64,000 bases of DNA from Botryosphaeria dothidea (Eukaryota; Ascomycota; Dothideomycetes; Botryosphaeriales; Botryosphaeriaceae): positions 3,534,001-3,598,000 of the forward strand of contig WWBZ02000051.1 in assembly GCA_011503125.2 (NCBI GenBank), read 5' to 3'. The first letter of the stretch is position 1. Each line of letters begins with the position of its first letter. The translations under genes were made by a program, and so were the position numbers. Under the pieces are notes generated by a model. The model searched no databases, had not been told where the DNA came from, and worked only from the letters and a program-made list of their open reading frames with translations. This document shows positions 44,480 through 55,081 of this stretch, one piece after another.

Positions 44480-44820
44480 GGGCCGCTCAGTGCAATCAAC
44501 AACAAGAGACTTCTTCCTCATGTCCCAGCCCATGGCCAAGACGATAACGAAAAAGCGAAAAGAAGTTCGCGTCAGCCCGAGGCAGTGCAATACGAGCGAC
44601 ACTGTGCCAGATGACAATGAGCGGTGCTCAGCGGCCATCCAGCGTTTTCCAAAAACTAGGTAACTCTGGTCGGTATCCCGCAGGATACCTTCGCAGGCGT
44701 CACCCTGAGAAAGAACACACTGCTCTTGATCTAAGCCAAATGGCAAAGAGAGACGAAGAAGAAGAAGAGGTGTTTGGTCGAGGGGAGGAGGCCTATTTAA
44801 ACTCCAGAGGGAGGGCCGCC
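44480..44820 (-). repeat. Dispersed repeat, copy B (inverted)
   Basis: This is the reverse-complement counterpart of 7776-8105. Read on the minus strand it has TTTAAATAGGCC, CCTCCCCTCGAC, a CTTCTTCTTCTTC tract, CTCTTTGCCATTT, AGTGTGTTCTTTC, the hairpin GGTATCC-TGC-GGGATACC (plus-strand 44672-44689) and the near-identical core at 44566-44629. The hairpin stem differs in sequence from that of copy A, yet both pair. No shared reading frame is maintained. Confidence 0.75.
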
Positions 44821-46882
44821 GGACACTAGCGTCACGGGGCGGTTGCTGGGGTGTTGGATCCATGGCAGCCTTAGGGGCATGCAGCCTGGCCGCGTTATAC
44901 CTCTTTGAGAAGAATGGGTGGGGCACTGGACAGGAAGCAGTTATGTAATATGCAGGAACAGGACATGATCTGCAGTTGTGCCTCGCTTTTGGTTGTGGCT
45001 GGGAGCTGCACGTGTCGTGGGCCCCGCGCGCATGGCCAAGGACATGCACATGACACACAGAGGACGAAGGAACAGTGATTGCAATGCACAGCTTAGTCAC
45101 TGTACCCAGAACAGCTTGAGCACCTTGCGACTACTGCGCGGCTACCATGCGGGCGAGGATGAAGAACTGTTGGGAGCACTGAGGAAATCTGGAGCACGCC
45201 ATCACGGCCGAGTAGTAAGGACGCACTGATAGTAGACAAGACTGGTAGTTTGGATTCAACTCTGCGATTCCCTGCTATCTGCAGTCAAGTGCTGCCGCGC
45301 CGACGTCGGCCTCCACCATCGCGGCAGCTTGGTGATGAGTCCGCCGACCGTGTGGAATATCTCGTCCCCACCCGGGAGCAGCGGAGCGGGGTCCTGTCAG
45401 CAGAGCAATCTCTCACTAAAAATACTGAAGACTCTGGACTCTTCGACAGGACTACTGATCTCGCCAGCGAACAATGCCGGATGCCACACAATGCCGTCAA
45501 CCCATCCCGAGCCCGCGCGGTGGCTTCTTGAGCGAGCGGACGGAGGAAGCCAGGGCAAGTCACATCCGCCACTGAAAATCCCCACAATTTTCATGTAAAC
45601 GCTTATTTTGTCGCACACGGAACTTCCTCTCGTCATGATTGCGGTGTCAGACAAGCGCCCCGACCCGCACGTCTAGCCGCACCCGCTCACCGACTTGCCC
45701 CTTTGCCTCCTCAGCTTCAGAACTATACTCGTCAGTGATGCTCCTAATGGGACTTCGAGAAGCAAAATCTGTTGCTACCATGTAACGTATCTTCAGATGG
45801 ACGACCAATTTGTCAGCCCGCATGCTGGGTCCTGTCCCGCTTTCACCAACCAACGCGGCTCGCGCGGGCCAGCTACTCATAAACGGCGATATGAGCACCA
45901 TCGGGGGACAAGAAGAAAGTTGTGGAAGCAGTTCGAATACAATAAGAGTGCGGCAATCGTCGAAGTGCACCACAAGCAGCTTACCGTCGCCCTTCGCGCA
46001 AGCAACAAATAAGAACTGCCAACAGCTGGCCTGTAGAGACACACGTCGTGGGCTCTAGCGGTACGATTGAATCTCTTTCAGCTCTTTCAGATGGTGCTCA
46101 CCAGAGTTTGGGACATGCATTGTTCATGCACATCGGACAAATGACAGGCGGCTGTTGACAATGAAGCATGGCGCTGGGGCATCTTCCGCCTTGAGACAAG
46201 ATCAAAGTCCAAGAACAAAAAGGAGCTTTTCACATTGCTTCTACCGATAGCATAACAATTTCAACAGGCTATGGTGATTGGAGCACTGCTTGCTTATGGC
46301 CGAGACACAAGCAGCTCTGAAAACAAGGCTTGGATATAAATCCCTGTTCCCGTGTCAGTATTCCGTACATTCTCGCCATACAATATAATTTCCAACGGTC
46401 TTCAGCTATCCTATACCTTCAAAATGTGGAACGTCTGGATAACAATCCCGTCTCGCAAATACAATGGAAGAAAGACACGACTGCGCGCAGCGCAAGCGGT
46501 GGGGATTGGGTGGACCTGCCAAAAGTCCTATACTTTTCAGTGTTATCCAGTGAATCTCAGTTTCGATGAGCGATAAGCATGAATGGAGACCTGTTCTGTG
46601 ACAGGGATCCAAGTCGGTGTCTGCGTGGGCTCTCAGTTCCGACCGGGCAACATTGGACCTCCTCCATTGTACTAACACTACACAACGTGCCAGCACCTTT
46701 AAAAATCCCTCGAATGTCTTCCTTACTGCTACCACTTCCTCCTCCACTGCACCCGACTTCCTAGCCATCCGCAATCGGTCATCGAGCATTTTCAGCACTG
46801 CGACAACAACGTTCGAGCACACCCGCTTGCCATCACTCCCCCCGAGAAATTTCGAACCATATACACCTCTTCATCGCCCACC
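44821..46882. other. Intergenic region with one uncertain frame
   Basis: A minus-strand frame at 46042-45647 (131 codons, no ATG) contains protein-like sequence such as KLLVVHFDDCRTLIVFELLP and could be the last exon of an unrecognised gene. I could not join it in phase to an upstream exon. The part 46650-46882 is a C/A-rich leader of the nuclease-like gene. Otherwise nothing is supported. Confidence 0.3.
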
Positions 46883-48550
46883 ATGGCCCGTCCTACCCGG
46901 AAAAACCAGGTTGCACAGAAGTCTACCACCTCGTCGGTACCTACTCCCCAGAACGCCGGCAACTTGACTTCATCCACTACCACTCCTTCCACTCATATGA
47001 CCCCTAAATCGAAGAGCGCTTCGACCACTGGCCCGCTCATGTCCTGGGCCAATGTCGTTGCGGGTCAGAAGAAAGCATCTGCTCCCGGCCCTTCTGCTAC
47101 GCCTGTCGCGCAGGCTATGGCCTCTCCTGGACCTGGCTTGGCCTCCATCACTAGGTCGGCCACAGTCAAGGAGTCCACCTGGCCTGCCCTGGGTAGTACC
47201 GCCTCGACCAAACCCGCCGCGCAGACGAACAAGGTCGTACCGCCCAGCTCGTTGGTTACCACCCAGCTTCCTCCAGGCGATGCAGTCCAGCACATCGAGC
47301 ACAAGCTGAACGAGGTCAAGATTAGCAGCCAGCCACCAGCCGCACATCTTGCACCCGAGACTTCGAGCACCGCTCCAGCTAGTGAGTCCCAGAACGAAGC
47401 CAACAGCAAGTCTAACGTTCCCAGCGCCCCTGAAGACAAGACTCACGAGACCGCCACGGCCTTGCCTGTCTTCAGGTGGATGACGGATACCAACCGTCTT
47501 CTTTGGGGCTTGGAGCATGATGCGATCATCGTAGCCATCGACGTCGAGGGATACATGGGCCAATCCGCGAACTGCCCTGAGAGGTTCAAGAACATGCCAG
47601 TCACCGCTCAGCCCGAGCTTGGAGTCAGCATTTCGGACCCTCTCGACCTCCCTCGTGACCACCGCCATGACTTCGTCGAGCGGATCCTCGCTTCCAAGGC
47701 TCGTCACGTACGTGTCAAGGAGTGGGCACACCTCACCAATCCCTGGAAGCCGTACTACAGGGAAGTGTGCAAGTACGGCTGTGAAGAGTGCTTCCAGTTC
47801 GGCCAGACCGAGTTTGCGACCTTGGAGGAGACCAAGCAGATCCTACGCGAGATGATCCTGATCCCGAAGGATCCTGCCGACCCGTCCGCTGGACACCGCC
47901 CGGCAATCCTCCTGTTCCACGACGCCAGGAACGACAAGAAGTGGTTGCGGTCATACGGCATCAACATTGACGACGACGAGTTCGGCCACGCTTGCATGGC
48001 AGACACGCAGAAGATCGCTCGCCGTCAGTACGGCAACGGCCAGCCGATCGGCCTGAAGGATCTCCTTCGTGACAGCGGCATCCGCACCGACCACTCGCAC
48101 AACAGCGGCAACGACGCGTTCCGCACGCTCGCGTGCGGCCTCATCGACGGCATCCGCAAGTTGCCTGAGGAGACGCGCACCCCTTCGCCGACCTCTTCCG
48201 AATCGACCGCCAACCAGTCGGCAGCCAATACGACGACTGGCTCTGACCCTACCGATAGCAGCCACACCAGCACACAGACCCCTGCACCGAACCCGGAGCT
48301 CGCCAAGCAGGCGCCACACCAGCCCGCCATGACCGCAGCAGAGGCGGTCGAGCAGGTTCGCACCCAGGCGCTCGGAGTTCATCAGTTCCCGGACGCGAAG
48401 ACCAAGGGCATCAAGCTCTTCTGCAACCGCTGTCTGAAAGAGACGCATATCCGCAAGGACTGCAGGACACGGGTCATCTGCAAGCGTTGTGGGGAGAAGA
48501 CCCATGTCACTGAGATATGCATCAAGATGCATGTCAAGGGCTGCAACTAG
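46883..48550 (+). CDS. Gfd2/YDR514C-like DEDDh nuclease with zinc knuckles
   Basis: A single exon of 555 residues. The N-terminal 190 residues are Ser/Thr/Pro-rich with a conserved PLMSWANVVA motif and STWPALG. Residues about 200-430 form an RNase H-like exonuclease domain of the Gfd2/YDR514C type: D220-x-E222 in AIDVEGYM, D351 in HDARNDKKW, and H406/D411 in HSHNSGNDAF match the DEDDh set. Residues 514-527 and 533-546 are two CX2CX4HX4C zinc knuckles, suggesting RNA or single-stranded DNA binding. This domain fusion is common in fungal paralog families. A second copy lies 2 kb downstream on the same strand. In-frame sequence after the stop resembles the C-terminus of that copy. The biological role is unknown. 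Confidence 0.8.
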   Translation: MARPTRKNQVAQKSTTSSVPTPQNAGNLTSSTTTPSTHMTPKSKSASTTGPLMSWANVVAGQKKASAPGPSATPVAQAMASPGPGLASITRSATVKESTWPALGSTASTKPAAQTNKVVPPSSLVTTQLPPGDAVQHIEHKLNEVKISSQPPAAHLAPETSSTAPASESQNEANSKSNVPSAPEDKTHETATALPVFRWMTDTNRLLWGLEHDAIIVAIDVEGYMGQSANCPERFKNMPVTAQPELGVSISDPLDLPRDHRHDFVERILASKARHVRVKEWAHLTNPWKPYYREVCKYGCEECFQFGQTEFATLEETKQILREMILIPKDPADPSAGHRPAILLFHDARNDKKWLRSYGINIDDDEFGHACMADTQKIARRQYGNGQPIGLKDLLRDSGIRTDHSHNSGNDAFRTLACGLIDGIRKLPEETRTPSPTSSESTANQSAANTTTGSDPTDSSHTSTQTPAPNPELAKQAPHQPAMTAAEAVEQVRTQALGVHQFPDAKTKGIKLFCNRCLKETHIRKDCRTRVICKRCGEKTHVTEICIKMHVKGCN

Positions 48551-48622
48551 AAGGATAACTGTCCAGATGGTTGTTGGATACCGACCTGTAACTACGACGA
48601 CGAGGAGTACGACGATTACTAG
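48551..48622 (+). other. Conserved-looking post-stop extension
   Basis: Directly after the TAG at 48548-48550, the same frame stays open for 23 codons (KDNCPDGCWIPT, then CNYDDEEYDDY) to a second TAG. The paralog at 50536-52155 ends without a stop at this point, with RLDGNCHPNCWSP, matching the NC-x2-xCW pattern. The stop may be recent, read through, or removed by editing; the sequence alone cannot decide. Confidence 0.5.
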
Positions 48623-49099
48623 GTTTCTGGTATTCAGGTGGGAAAGAAATGCTCAAAGAGGCGCGTTCTGGCTGAAACAAAGGATTTTGTAGCCTTTGTT
48701 TGAGTGAATGGTGTATGGAAAGGCAGACAGCAGGGAAGAATGGTCGTGACGAAGAGAGAGAGAGACAGAAGTATCTTAATGAGATTTCCAATATGAGATT
48801 TCAGCCACTGAATAGTGAATGTGTACATTTGCACTTTTAGTTGGAGCATATTAATGACGTGAAAAAGGTAGTGGAAAGTGTAGATGGGAACTTGAATATT
48901 AGCAGAAGTACTTTGCCTCTTAATATAAGTGTTGAGCTTGGCCCGCAATGGTGCAGATATTTGGAGGCGGATGTTGTTCTGCAAATGCTCCCGACATCTG
49001 ACCGTGATAAAGACAAAATGAAAACCAGAAGTTGCAAACCGCCTCAAAACGGGAGCGCTCGGGTGAGAGTTCAGAAAGTCTAAGCATCGGTTGTACATA
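48623..49099. other. Spacer
   Basis: AT-richer sequence without a supported gene; it probably holds the 3' end of the nuclease gene. Confidence 0.3.
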
Positions 49100-50240
49100 C
49101 AACTAACGTGATTCGTTCTTCAGTCGTGCCCTACTTCCCGTCACCGTTTCCGTAGTTTCTCCCCGCAAGACCCCTAAGACCTCATTGGCCATATACATAG
49201 ATAGAGCATCGCGCATAGCAGTCATTTCGACTGCGGTGTCCTCCACAGTTTGAGACCTCATTTCTCTGGAGGCCAAGATACAAACGGCGGCGTTATGTGT
49301 ATTCGCCGTAATGTTCCTGAATCAGGATCGTTTTCGAGAGTAGCATCGAGCGAACTTCGGGGTCGATCTTTTCCAGGTATTGCAGGACAGATTGACGTCA
49401 CAGGTTTATTTCCAAGGACTTGATGTCGTCTGGATTCATGTCCTCCGAGCGGAGACCCTCTAGAGCATTTGAAATCGCATGTCTGAGGAATCGAAATGAG
49501 TTACCGATCAGATGCTGAGGAGAGATGTTGGAAATTGAGTTGATTTGATGATTGTCTGGATTTATGGCATGTCTCCCGAGAGGGGTATGAGAGGGTGCCT
49601 GCTATATAGACTATGTTGAACAGTGAGGAATTGAGGTTCACTGCTACTTCGTTGAATAGTGTTGATGCGACAGTATATATACATGATAGTGGGGAGGATA
49701 CATGAGGTGATGATGGTGTCTTGGTGGTGTGATGCTAAAAGTATAAAACTGGTGGCTGAAAAGATACGAATGACGGCAATCCGTAACGGCAATGGTGGTG
49801 ATGGTTGACAGACTATTTGACGCTAAACCCAATGCGGAGTATTCTGAGACGATATTTCCAACAAGAGATCGTGAGGTCGTCTAATATGGTAGCGATTGCC
49901 ACGTATATGTTTCCAGTGGTGACCATCCAGAGTCGCTCGCCAATGAGTCCACTAGTGGAATGGGTCACGCATGGAGTATCCGCACGTTCTTCAATGGAGA
50001 CATCTCCCTTCTCAGTATGCAAGAAATAGTCGTCGATATGAATACTACCGATGTTTGGTTCAGAGATAGTTGGCGTCCGCATGCGCTTCGTCTTTGCTAC
50101 TGGAATTGATCAACATAGACCGCGCAATGGACGAGACATCGGCAAATGTTTGCAGCAATGTTGCACCATGAAGACATAGTTCAGACAGGCAATGCTAATT
50201 TTGCGGGTCGCAGTCTTGGGCGTCGATGGTGAGACATGGA
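49100..50240 (-). pseudogene. Decayed unrecognised gene between the paralogs
   Basis: Coding-like segments run in order on the minus strand. They are: LSELCLHGATLLQTFADVSS then IARSMLINSSSKDEAHADAN, ended by TGA; in another frame EPNIGSIHIDDYFLHTEKGD then VSIEERADTPCVTHSTSGLI and NIYVAIATILDDLTI; then HAISNALEGLRSEDMNPDDI and KSLEINL, interrupted by TGA; RQSVLQYLEKIDPEVRSMLL; and after a further shift NITANTHNAAVCILASREMR and onward to GSRARLKNE. The stops and frame changes are not explained by introns with good splice sites. I read this as a degenerate gene. The family is not recognised; the helical Leu/Ser-rich first part recalls N-terminal regions of fungal ankyrin or STAND proteins, which is a weak impression only. 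Confidence 0.45.
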
Positions 50241-50535
50241 AAAGACTTTCTTTGACAGTGTTTCGGTCAAAGACTGGGGCGAGCCTCAGTTTCGCCCAGG
50301 CTGACCTGCTACAACATCAGCACGATATACTTGCCTCCAGATGCCAGGCTAAGTTTATTTTTATATGAATGCATCCCGTCGTTCCTCAAACTCTGCTCTC
50401 CACATCTTTCTAGTTATCGCTTACGACGTACATCATTGAAGCCACCACAAACCACTTTCCACGTCTTCCTTCAATAGAAAGGACAACATCTACATCAAAA
50501 GTTCAGTCATATTCAAATCTGCTCTGACTTCCAAC
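50241..50535 (+). promoter_or_regulatory. Upstream region of second nuclease-like gene
   Basis: About 300 bp ending in a C/A-rich leader (50440-50535) directly before ATG 50536, with TTTATTTTTATATG near 50353 as a possible core promoter. No specific operator is recognised. Confidence 0.3.
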
Positions 50536-52155
50536 ATGGCTCGTCCGCGTTTGGTCAACATGACCAGGAACACCACACAAAGTACCGCGTCCAGCACTGT
50601 TGTGCCTACGCAGAGAGCCGCTTCACCTGGGCAGACAATCGCAGATTCCCTGAAAGCTCCCTCCAGCATGAACACCGTAGCAAGTACCAGTGACGGACAA
50701 TCTGCCAGAAACATGACCTGGGCGAACGTTGCCGCAGCCTCTAGGAATATCACAGCTGTGTTGCCTCCTCTTGTCACCACCTCCCGTTCGACCTTGGCCA
50801 ACACTCGCCAGCCAGCCGTGCTCGACAAGTCGGCTTGGCCTGCTCTAGGTGATGCAACGCAGCATAGAGAGCCTGTTCCTCGTTCTGAGGCTCGAATTCA
50901 GATTTTGAACGTTGATGCTAGTCCCGGCTCAGGAGATGCTATGCGTGATCGGACTCCTGATATCTATGCTGCTATCAAGAAGTCCGAGAGCTCAGCACAG
51001 GGCAATCAAGTTGTCAATGCTGACCTGCCGGACTTTAATGACATGAGCAACACCGAGCGCCTTCTGTGGGCCCTTGCCAACGATGGACTTCTTCTTGCTC
51101 TCGATGTCGAGAGGTTCCTTAGGCAGCCTGCGAACTTTCCGAAAGACGCACAGAACATGACTATTTCCGTTGATGCGTTCACTGAGGTTGGAATCAGCGT
51201 ATCTGATCCATTCGACCTCTCTGAGAAAGACCGCCAGAATGTCAGCAAGAGAATATTGAACATCTATGGACGTCACATTCGGATCAAAGAGCTGGCACAC
51301 TTAATCAACCGTTCTCGTGGTCACTACTGGCCCGTCTGTTATCGCGGCTGTGAGGGCTGCTTCCAGTTCGGCCTAACTGAGTTCGCTTCCGATCATGAAA
51401 CCAAGCAAATCATTCGAGAAATGCTTCTGGTGTATCGGGACGACAGCGACACCAGTCTTGGGTACCGGCCTGTTGCTCTACTCCTGTACGCAGCCAAAAG
51501 GAGCAAGAAGTGGTTCGACGAGATCGGCATCAATCTTGACGAACCGGAATTCGGACACGTATTCGTCGTAGACACGCAAGTGGTTGCACGTCGCCGCCAC
51601 GACGGCGGGGAGATTAGTCTCCATGACCTCCTCGCCGACAGCGACATCAGCAACGACCACGCACACAACAGCGGCAATGATGCTTTCCGGACGCTCGTCT
51701 GCGGTCTGATCGACGGCTTAAGGAAGCTCCATCTACAGCCGCGCGCCTACCAACCCTCCGAGGCCGACTCCAGGGACGATAGCACGATCATCTCAAACTC
51801 GGAGTCCACCGTTACCAACACCACCAGCGTGACCAGCATCTCAAGCAGTGCCTCTGGCTTCTCTGGCTTGACCATCGATGCTCCACCGCGGTACTTGCTG
51901 ACTCCTGCAGAGGCTGTCAAGCAAGTCCGGGACACATGCAACGGCATCCACCAGTTCCGACACGCGCGGACAAAGGGCGTAGTACGCTTCTGCAACAGGT
52001 GTAGGTCTCTGAGCCACCTTCGAGATGAGTGTCGTGCTCGTGTTGAGTGTGAGCGTTGCGGTCGGAAGGAACATATGACGGACATGTGTATTCGTATGCA
52101 TGACAAGCGATGCAGGCTCGATGGGAACTGCCACCCGAACTGCTGGTCACCATAG
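50536..52155 (+). CDS. Gfd2/YDR514C-like protein, probable inactive paralog
   Basis: A single exon of 539 residues, tandem paralog of the gene at 46883. It keeps the N-terminal MTWANVAAA and SAWPALG motifs, the RNase H-like core (ERLLWALANDGLLLALDVER), the CYRGCEGCFQFGLTEFA segment, HAHNSGNDAFRTLVCGLIDG and both zinc knuckles (CNRCRSLSHLRDEC, CERCGRKEHMTDMC). D190 and E192 are present, as are H377 and D382. The segment equal to HDARNDKKW is YAAKRSKKW, so both acidic residues there are replaced (A319, S323). If D351 of the first copy is the catalytic motif-II aspartate, this copy has lost two-metal nuclease chemistry. It may act as a binding protein. The C-terminus extends past the place where the first copy has a stop codon. 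Confidence 0.78.
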   Translation: MARPRLVNMTRNTTQSTASSTVVPTQRAASPGQTIADSLKAPSSMNTVASTSDGQSARNMTWANVAAASRNITAVLPPLVTTSRSTLANTRQPAVLDKSAWPALGDATQHREPVPRSEARIQILNVDASPGSGDAMRDRTPDIYAAIKKSESSAQGNQVVNADLPDFNDMSNTERLLWALANDGLLLALDVERFLRQPANFPKDAQNMTISVDAFTEVGISVSDPFDLSEKDRQNVSKRILNIYGRHIRIKELAHLINRSRGHYWPVCYRGCEGCFQFGLTEFASDHETKQIIREMLLVYRDDSDTSLGYRPVALLLYAAKRSKKWFDEIGINLDEPEFGHVFVVDTQVVARRRHDGGEISLHDLLADSDISNDHAHNSGNDAFRTLVCGLIDGLRKLHLQPRAYQPSEADSRDDSTIISNSESTVTNTTSVTSISSSASGFSGLTIDAPPRYLLTPAEAVKQVRDTCNGIHQFRHARTKGVVRFCNRCRSLSHLRDECRARVECERCGRKEHMTDMCIRMHDKRCRLDGNCHPNCWSP

Positions 52156-52971
52156 GTGCTTATTGAGAGAGCGTTGAGTGAAGATATGTTGGACACGGAG
52201 GAGCTAAAGAAAGAGTTTTGAGAGTGGGTTGAGAAGTGGCGGTTTTCGGTATTGTTGAACTATGATGATTGATTAGAGATTGGCTCGGAGGACGTTCTGC
52301 TTTCATGTTAGATCATCTAGGCGTTAGGGGATAGAGGCGTTGATTGTATTTTGGTGGTTTTAAAATTGGGAATTGATAGCTTTCTCACTATGGTTACAGT
52401 CCCGAACATCAAGTGCAATACAGTGATGCTTCGTCCAAAGAACAATGTATCTAGTGGCAAGTAGCGAAACGCAGCATATCCAATCTTCACACACAATGTG
52501 TACGAACTGATCCTCACTGGTCCAACCCACGATCCGACCTTCCGAAGCACGACACCACGAGCCAACCGCGCCGCAATCCTTCAACCGGGAAACTCCCCAG
52601 CCTCAAACCTTGCTCCATCCCTTCGCTTGCGGAATAGCACCGAATCCAAGCCACCGGAAAAGGCGGGCGAACCGCCAAGCCGGAAAACCACCATTCCCCA
52701 CGGGGAATCCGGCGACGCCAAGATCAGCTACCCCGTGGGGTTGGACGCTGGTCCAAGTGTTTTTCCTTGGGAGTAGCTTGGCGGTAAGCGAAGGAGGCGT
52801 TGTTGATAAAACACGTTGGCGACGAACGCGGTTGAGTCTGCAGCTCGCCAACGACATCACCTCCTCCTCTTTCTCGCAGCCAGGTATCCGGACGCTCGGT
52901 GTGTGCTGCACTCTTCGATTTCATTTATCTTTGAGTTTCCCCCGTGTTGGTCGGCCGCCTTTCTCTTCAAC
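52156..52971 (+). promoter_or_regulatory. Promoter region of the MFS gene with palindromes
   Basis: The region contains ATTCCCCACGGGGAAT (52693-52708, 7-bp arms), CCCCGTGGGG (52731-52740, a perfect inverted repeat of four C and four G around GT), and TTGGAC-GCTG-GTCCAA (52741-52756). The GTGGGG/CCCCAC words match the SYGGRG consensus of fungal CreA-type carbon repressors. The start codon of the transporter is at 52972. The far left part holds the 3' end of the nuclease-like paralog. Confidence 0.45.
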
Positions 52972-54707
52972 ATGGCAGCCAAACACTCGACCGACGAGAA
53001 GTTCGCCCAGATGGAGCGCATTGAACACGTCGAGACGACAGATGCGGACTTGGTGAAACCCAAGTTGGAGAAGGTGGATGAGTTTGGTGCGCATTCGAAG
53101 ACGGATCCGAAAGAGATTGCCATCGTGAAGAAGATTGATTGGTACATGCTGGTAAGTGTTGAGAGCTGTCTACTCTTGCTGAAAATCTGCTGATCACCCC
53201 CGCAGCCAATTCTATGGCTCATGTACTTCATGAATTTCCTTGACCGGAATGCCATGATTAACGGAAAGCTTAACGGTCTGGCCAAGGACTTGAACCTCAA
53301 GGGTACACAATACAACACTTGCGTGTCGATTCTCTTTGTTGGGTAAGTTGATTCGCATGTGGAGAAAGCTTCAGACACTGACTTTGAGCTCTGCAGCTAC
53401 CTCGCGGGACAAATCCCGTCCAACATGATCCTGAACAGAGTTAGACCGTCATGGTACATGGCCGGTGAGTTTCCAAAGGAAAAGTCGCTCGAAGAATGGC
53501 ACTGATGAGTCCCTCAGGTTTCTCTATGGCTTGGTCTGTTGTCAGCTTGCTCACGTACCTGACCCATGACTACAAGACCATGCTTGTGTGTCGTTTCTTC
53601 CTTGGCATTACTGAGGCTCCTGTAAGCTTCAAGATGTATTCTAAAACCTGTCCGCTGAAGCTGATGATCTCAATCAGTTCTACCCCGGTGCCCTCTACAT
53701 GCTCAGCATGTTCTATACGCGCAAGGAGCTCGCCACTCGCATGTCGATTTTCTACACAGGAAACATGCTTGCCAGTGCCTTCTCCGGCCTCATCGCCGCC
53801 GGCATCTTCGCCCAAATGGATGGCAAGAACGGTCTTGCTGGCTGGCAATGGTGCGTTCCAAACCCTCTCCTGCATCTCCACAGCCTACCTCCTAACGATG
53901 CCCAGGCTCTTCATCATCCAAGGCGCCATCTCCATCGGCGTCTCCCTCGGCGCCTTCTTCCTCCTCCCCGACTCGCCCCTCAAGACCCGCTGGCTCACGC
54001 CCGTCGAGCGCCAGCTCGCCCACAACCGCATCTACATCGACACCACCGACCGCCAAGAAGCGGGCACGTCGGTCTGGAAGGGCCTGCGCGAGGCGGCGTC
54101 GGACTGGCGCACGTGGCTGTTCTGCCTGATGGACAACCTGCACCTGTCGGCCAACGGGTTCAAGAACTTCCTGCCCACGGTGGTCAAGACGCTCGGCTTC
54201 AACACGACCATCACGCTCGTGCTGACGTGCCCGCCCTACATCGTCTCGGGCCTCGTGTCGATCCTGGTGTCGCACTCGTCCGGCCGCTTCAACGAGCGCA
54301 CCTGGCACACCACCGTCTCGAAGCTGGTCGCCATCGCCGGCTTCGCGATGGCGGTCGGCACGCTCAACACGGCGGTGCGGTACGTCGGCATCATGCTGTT
54401 CGTCGGCGCGACGTACGGCGTCAACAACATCATCCTCTCGTGGACGAGCGCGACGCTGGGCCAGACGGACGAGAAGAAGGCGGTCGCGATCGCCATGTGC
54501 AACACCTTCGGCAACCTGGCGTCGGTGTACACGCCGTACTTGTGGCCGGATTCGGATGCGCCGCGGTTCTTGGCGGCGATGCTGGCGAGTATTGCGTTCT
54601 CGCTGGGTGTGATTATTTGTGCGTGGGCTATGCGGCTTGCTTTGATGAGCCACAACAAGAAGATGAGGCAGTCGGATCCGGGATGCACCAACTTTTACGT
54701 TTACTGA
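52972..54707 (+). CDS. MFS transporter, anion:cation symporter (ACS) family
   Basis: Six exons, 52972-53151, 53206-53342, 53397-53464, 53518-53621, 53678-53850 and 53906-54707, encode 487 residues. All five introns are 53-56 bp with GTRNGY donors and CAG/TCAG acceptors, and the frame is continuous. The sequence has the ACS pattern: KKIDWYMLPILWLMYFMNFL and DRNAMINGKLNGLAKDLNL in helix 1 and its loop, GYLAGQIPSNMILNRVRPSW, RFFLGITEAPFYPGALYMLS and TRKELATRMSIFYTGNMLAS, then a long central loop and six more helices. Relatives (Dal5, Tna1, Fen2 types) import organic anions such as allantoate, nicotinate and pantothenate at the plasma membrane. Next to an aldolase and reductase, uptake of a sugar acid is a reasonable guess. 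Substrate not shown. Confidence 0.88.
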
Positions 54708-55081
54708 GGGGTGGATTTTCGGGACTGGCATATAGATGGTTAGCGACGCGGGGCGGAGAGCGAAGTAGAATGAAGTTTGAGTTACGAAACATTATGAATA
54801 CACGTGCAGATCTCCGTTGAAGCTTCTTTTCTTCGCTTTTCCTGTGTGGTGTGTTGACAATGATAGACACAAAGTGTCACGCCATGCTAGTGTCCCTGCA
54901 GAAAGAGGACGAACGAACGCAAAGCATACCCGGGTTTCTCCACTCGCTTGCTTATGCTTCATTCGGTTGGCTCAATCCTTAGTCACCACCGTTATCTTTT
55001 GAGACGTCTAGACCTCACCCCGACACTTCCTTCACCAACTCCCATTCCAATGTTCATTAAATTGATGCAATCAACAATCAT
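54708..55081. other. Convergent 3' spacer
   Basis: Space between the converging MFS and aldolase genes. Nothing else is supported. Confidence 0.4.

Noticed and set aside
45647..46042. 131-codon minus-strand frame as a gene
   Set aside because: Protein-like in part, but it has no ATG and could not be joined in phase to an upstream exon; left as an uncertain note in the intergenic entry.
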